Below are positions 63,601-64,000 of a stretch of DNA of 64,000 bases, in pieces (position 1 is the first letter of the stretch; every line of letters begins with the position of its first letter). Origin of the DNA: an uncultured Winogradskyella sp. Its GTDB lineage: Bacteria > Bacteroidota > Bacteroidia > Flavobacteriales > Flavobacteriaceae. A program made the position numbers and the translations under genes. Below the pieces are notes generated by a model. The model was not told the origin of the DNA. It saw nothing but the letters and a program-made list of their open reading frames with translations, and did not search any database. The stretch is from NCBI RefSeq assembly GCF_947498345.1, contig NZ_CANMJY010000015.1:28499-92498 (forward strand). Reading direction: 5' to 3'.

Positions 63601-64000
63601 CAATATCAGCTGGGACTATAGACGCATTACCAGTAGCATCAAGTTGAATAGATATATCTTGACAAACAGCAGTTGGATTGATATTATCTTCTACAGTAAT
63701 GATAGCGACGCAAGTATCTATTTGCCCATTACTATCATTAATAGTTAACGTTACATTGTTAGTCCCAATGTCGGCACATGTAAAAGTAGTTTGTGATGCT
63801 GTAAATGTTACTGAACCACAATTATCAAAAGATCCGTTGTCAATATCAGCAGGAACAATAGAAGCATTACCAGTAGCATCAAGTTGAATAGAGATGTTTT
63901 GACAAACAGCAGTTGGGTCAGTCGTATCATCATAGTTATAAACCTGATTGGCTGTAATGGCATTACCATTACCATCATTGAAGGTCCATGTGATTGTTGT
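57647..64000 (-). CDS. Giant secreted adhesin with HYR-like repeats, Ig-like and LamG-like domains and T9SS sorting domain, 5' end outside window
   Basis: The frame stays open across the window end; a GTG at 63514 could be taken as a start but the same frame continues upstream with protein-like sequence, so the real start is beyond 64000. At least 2117 residues are visible. From the N-terminal side: HYR-like modules (NASIVPADIDNGSFDNCG) with an exact 240-bp period, then Ig-like/PKD-like modules (TGGTWVSNNPTVATVNNSG). Next is a jelly-roll domain with NFQVRASVNGPGF, and a LamG/concanavalin-like domain near 60160-59830 (FDGFDDSLIFGDNY, SIEAWIKPDIV). A long beta-rich region comes next and ends in a C-terminal T9SS type A sorting domain (LINILGQTVRSW, GSYILQVKTNKGMI). 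Probably a surface adhesin or gliding-related protein. No catalytic site was seen. Confidence 0.92.
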   Translation of the reverse strand, partial: TTITWTFNDGNGNAITANQVYNYDDTTDPTAVCQNISIQLDATGNASIVPADIDNGSFDNCGSVTFTASQTTFTCADIGTNNVTLTINDSNGQIDTCVAIITVEDNINPTAVCQDISIQLDATGNASIVPADIDNGSFDNCGISSITLNQTTFNCSDLGVNTVTLFVRDTSNNLSTCTANVTVIDPAVNATVSIASDDSDNIICDSDTITFTATPFDGGASPIYEWFIDNVSFGDNNPVFSPITPLSVGNHDIFVRMQSSLSACSQPKQSNTITVTVEALPIVTSPSQICIGDTGNLTPNTGGTWVSNNPTVATVNNSGIITSVAAGNVSFTFTSSSTGCSNTTNSVSINALPIISNLPTDNELCVNETHTLSPSFGGTWSSSDIGIATITNTGVITAISDGYVNFTFTDTSTGCTTSSVFIEILQVPQIDAVVASPNTICEGDDSILTATVMGAGVGSTDVVLVNYNFNSGTDYASLDGQEASGITSSISSSNIAFDRSQSGRSANSPPAFAPNLAGESLTIKDDWQDGYVDSTNDPGGAPDDGEWVFSLGGPSLPNYDTFEVYFDSKRAEAGGLDKMISVDFSTDNGVTWSSAGFRSLRAGTTSYKRYIRTLSGLSNPNNLQIRLSVDDGSTYTSSFGTYSNQTNPDVKIDNFQVRASVNGPGFVYDWSIISGDASSLPAFTGNSQITVTPNVTTEYEVKVTSIDGCPATETITVNVDPAPEISFSTNYCPSAPHNNEVEITAMSSIPGTTYQWIITYPSPGDSDYTHGGHSSTSATAYVDTAGTYQVIATAPSGCTSSATINIATELVTNGDFSQGNVGFTSDYTYYADIAGNSELIDDSGINGYSVTTNGNDVNPSFWGNDHTGDATSNFMSINGHGNTLVVWRQQVTIEPNTEYYFSAWGMSLNNDSQTAQLTFNIDGTNVGTPVSLPTHPNNNNPGSDNWTRIYGSWTSPNTPGPQTIDIEIRNLNNSSTGIDFGLDDISFSTLDPFIILTSPDYTDDDQIICQDTNFDDITYAVGGASNGADIQWWLDGNPIGTGPFPNNTLPTGIQTSFDGEEYRINGSLTQFGTYTYTISTSSTCGTPKTASGTIVLNEAPTVSITTPASLIVCETDGTINLEAIIGGSATGGTWSIGGTPIATTITGNTATAVYSIMTTGLTTFTFTTDDPSGPCNAVIETLDIDISTYTTADAGPDRVRSNCSKTTTLLAANNVPGQWSVISGQPTNSYYFADATLYNTEFTGESGETYILQWEATNTGACTNDVDTMTLEIPDCRDRLIFDGFDDSLIFGDNYSLDTGSFSIEAWIKPDIVTGTQTIISKRNSNNLNNGYDLSLVNNRLFFRWNNQSMFSTQTMNNTKWYHVAVTFDGTNTYTLYIDGFVVQTNNSGVSPASNTNKALLAAMDTTNDLAINFFDGNIDEVRFWNTELSVDQIREMMNQEIEANGANVRGVVIPLDISGGLQWNNLIGYYQMRFGPQTGLANGILQDISTVSPVDGKLNKMTASQTETAPIPYITANDGAWDTTNTWVNGNIQQLPNSTVNSINGLAQTWNIVVAQHNVSANRATQLASLRIDANKLSITNDQSLTIDNYLKIDGTLDLIDQSQLLQPIGSIVDYSGNGNLERDQQGTSNLYNYNYWASPVSSNGSNYSIANTLYDGTTASNPQPLNWTNAFDANPLTNPITISRRWLYLYENYPENSIADWNAIDENQSIPVGLGYSMKGSGSITTDQNYTFIGQPNNGTITSPVTPNYQALVGNPYPSAIDTNAFILDNSGVLVDGTLYFWEHAATNGSHNLSAYEGGYAARNLTTGIPAVSPPEINGEGSANKIPRRYVPVAQGFFVTGNASGGNITFRNSQRAFVKELGANSVFLRPDQDANVETNSEQGIDDGKFIRLDFISPENAVRHIVIGFMENDNATDGIDYGYDGINQDHFPNDMSFNIEGEKFVIQGVNTFDDTKTYPLDINLANGGNIEIALNALENFENTIDVLIYDALDGSYTRINDVNFQKHLETGNYSNRFYLVFQQDNSLSTVKEELEQVKVNYLQGTNEIYVSLPSSVQVEQMTLINILGQTVRSWDANNLPTNYTFKVPVEKVSEGSYILQVKTNKGMINKKLIVKY

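Noticed and set aside
63556..63935. CRISPR-like spacing in the adhesin repeats
   Set aside because: The 240-bp repeats are protein modules in frame; there are no short direct repeats with unique spacers and no cas gene.

Overview
The window looks like a contiguous piece of chromosome from a marine-type member of the family Flavobacteriaceae (phylum Bacteroidota). The DNA is AT-rich and promoters carry the Bacteroidota -7 box TAnnTTTG. Several secreted proteins end in type IX secretion (T9SS) sorting domains, and lipoproteins carry FSC/FTC-type lipoboxes. The gene order bamD-rpoZ-coaBC-porD-recN and the DUF4835, DUF5686, YbbR and RprXY-like genes are characteristic of the group. YtxJ suggests bacillithiol chemistry. 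The genus cannot be fixed from the sequence alone. I found no tRNA or rRNA gene, insertion sequence, prophage, CRISPR array or restriction system.

Layout. 1-13.9 kb is mostly housekeeping: the 3' part of an SH3-domain lipoprotein, ligA, a membrane protein, DoxX, and a split UshA-like 5'-nucleotidase (metallophosphatase and C-terminal domain as two genes). It continues with dapA, the bamD-rpoZ-coaBC-porD operon, recN and fabI. 14-25.4 kb holds three large T9SS cargo proteins. One is an unusual fusion of VCBS/FG-GAP repeats, an ASPIC/UnbV domain and a vanadium-haloperoxidase-like domain. The other two are mosaic fibronectin-III/GEVED proteins that share leader, signal peptide, sorting domain and terminator. 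25.5-30.4 kb encodes a glycosyltransferase, a YbbR-like protein, coaE and an RprXY-like two-component system.

30.4-40.0 kb runs on the minus strand: miaA, a voltage-gated-type K+ channel with a C-terminal zinc ribbon, and a DUF3857 protein whose transglutaminase site has lost its Cys and His. Then come an exonuclease/GIY-YIG/UvrC-like fusion, a YggS-like PLP protein, DUF1015, an M23 lipoprotein, 3-hydroxybutyryl-CoA dehydrogenase and a Gfo/Idh oxidoreductase. 40.1-50.5 kb has pcm, an Xaa-Pro dipeptidase-type hydrolase, an NTF2-like protein, a DUF5686 outer-membrane protein and smpB. It continues with a DUF6503-like lipoprotein, an NTF2/histidine-phosphatase fusion, the nucleoside-salvage pair deoC-deoD and an OmpW-like porin.

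50.5-57.6 kb has a thioesterase and a TetR regulator that share a palindromic operator, then clpB, a REP-like palindrome, an ICMT-like methyltransferase and ytxJ. A possible small RNA precedes a methyltransferase plus small winged-helix pair. From 57.6 kb to the end runs a giant T9SS adhesin, open past the window edge, with HYR-like repeats of exactly 240 bp.

No clear-cut new defence or mobile system is visible. The most unusual items are the haloperoxidase/VCBS fusion, the exonuclease/GIY-YIG/four-cysteine fusion, the paired TetR operators, the zinc-ribbon K+ channel and the duplicated T9SS cassettes.
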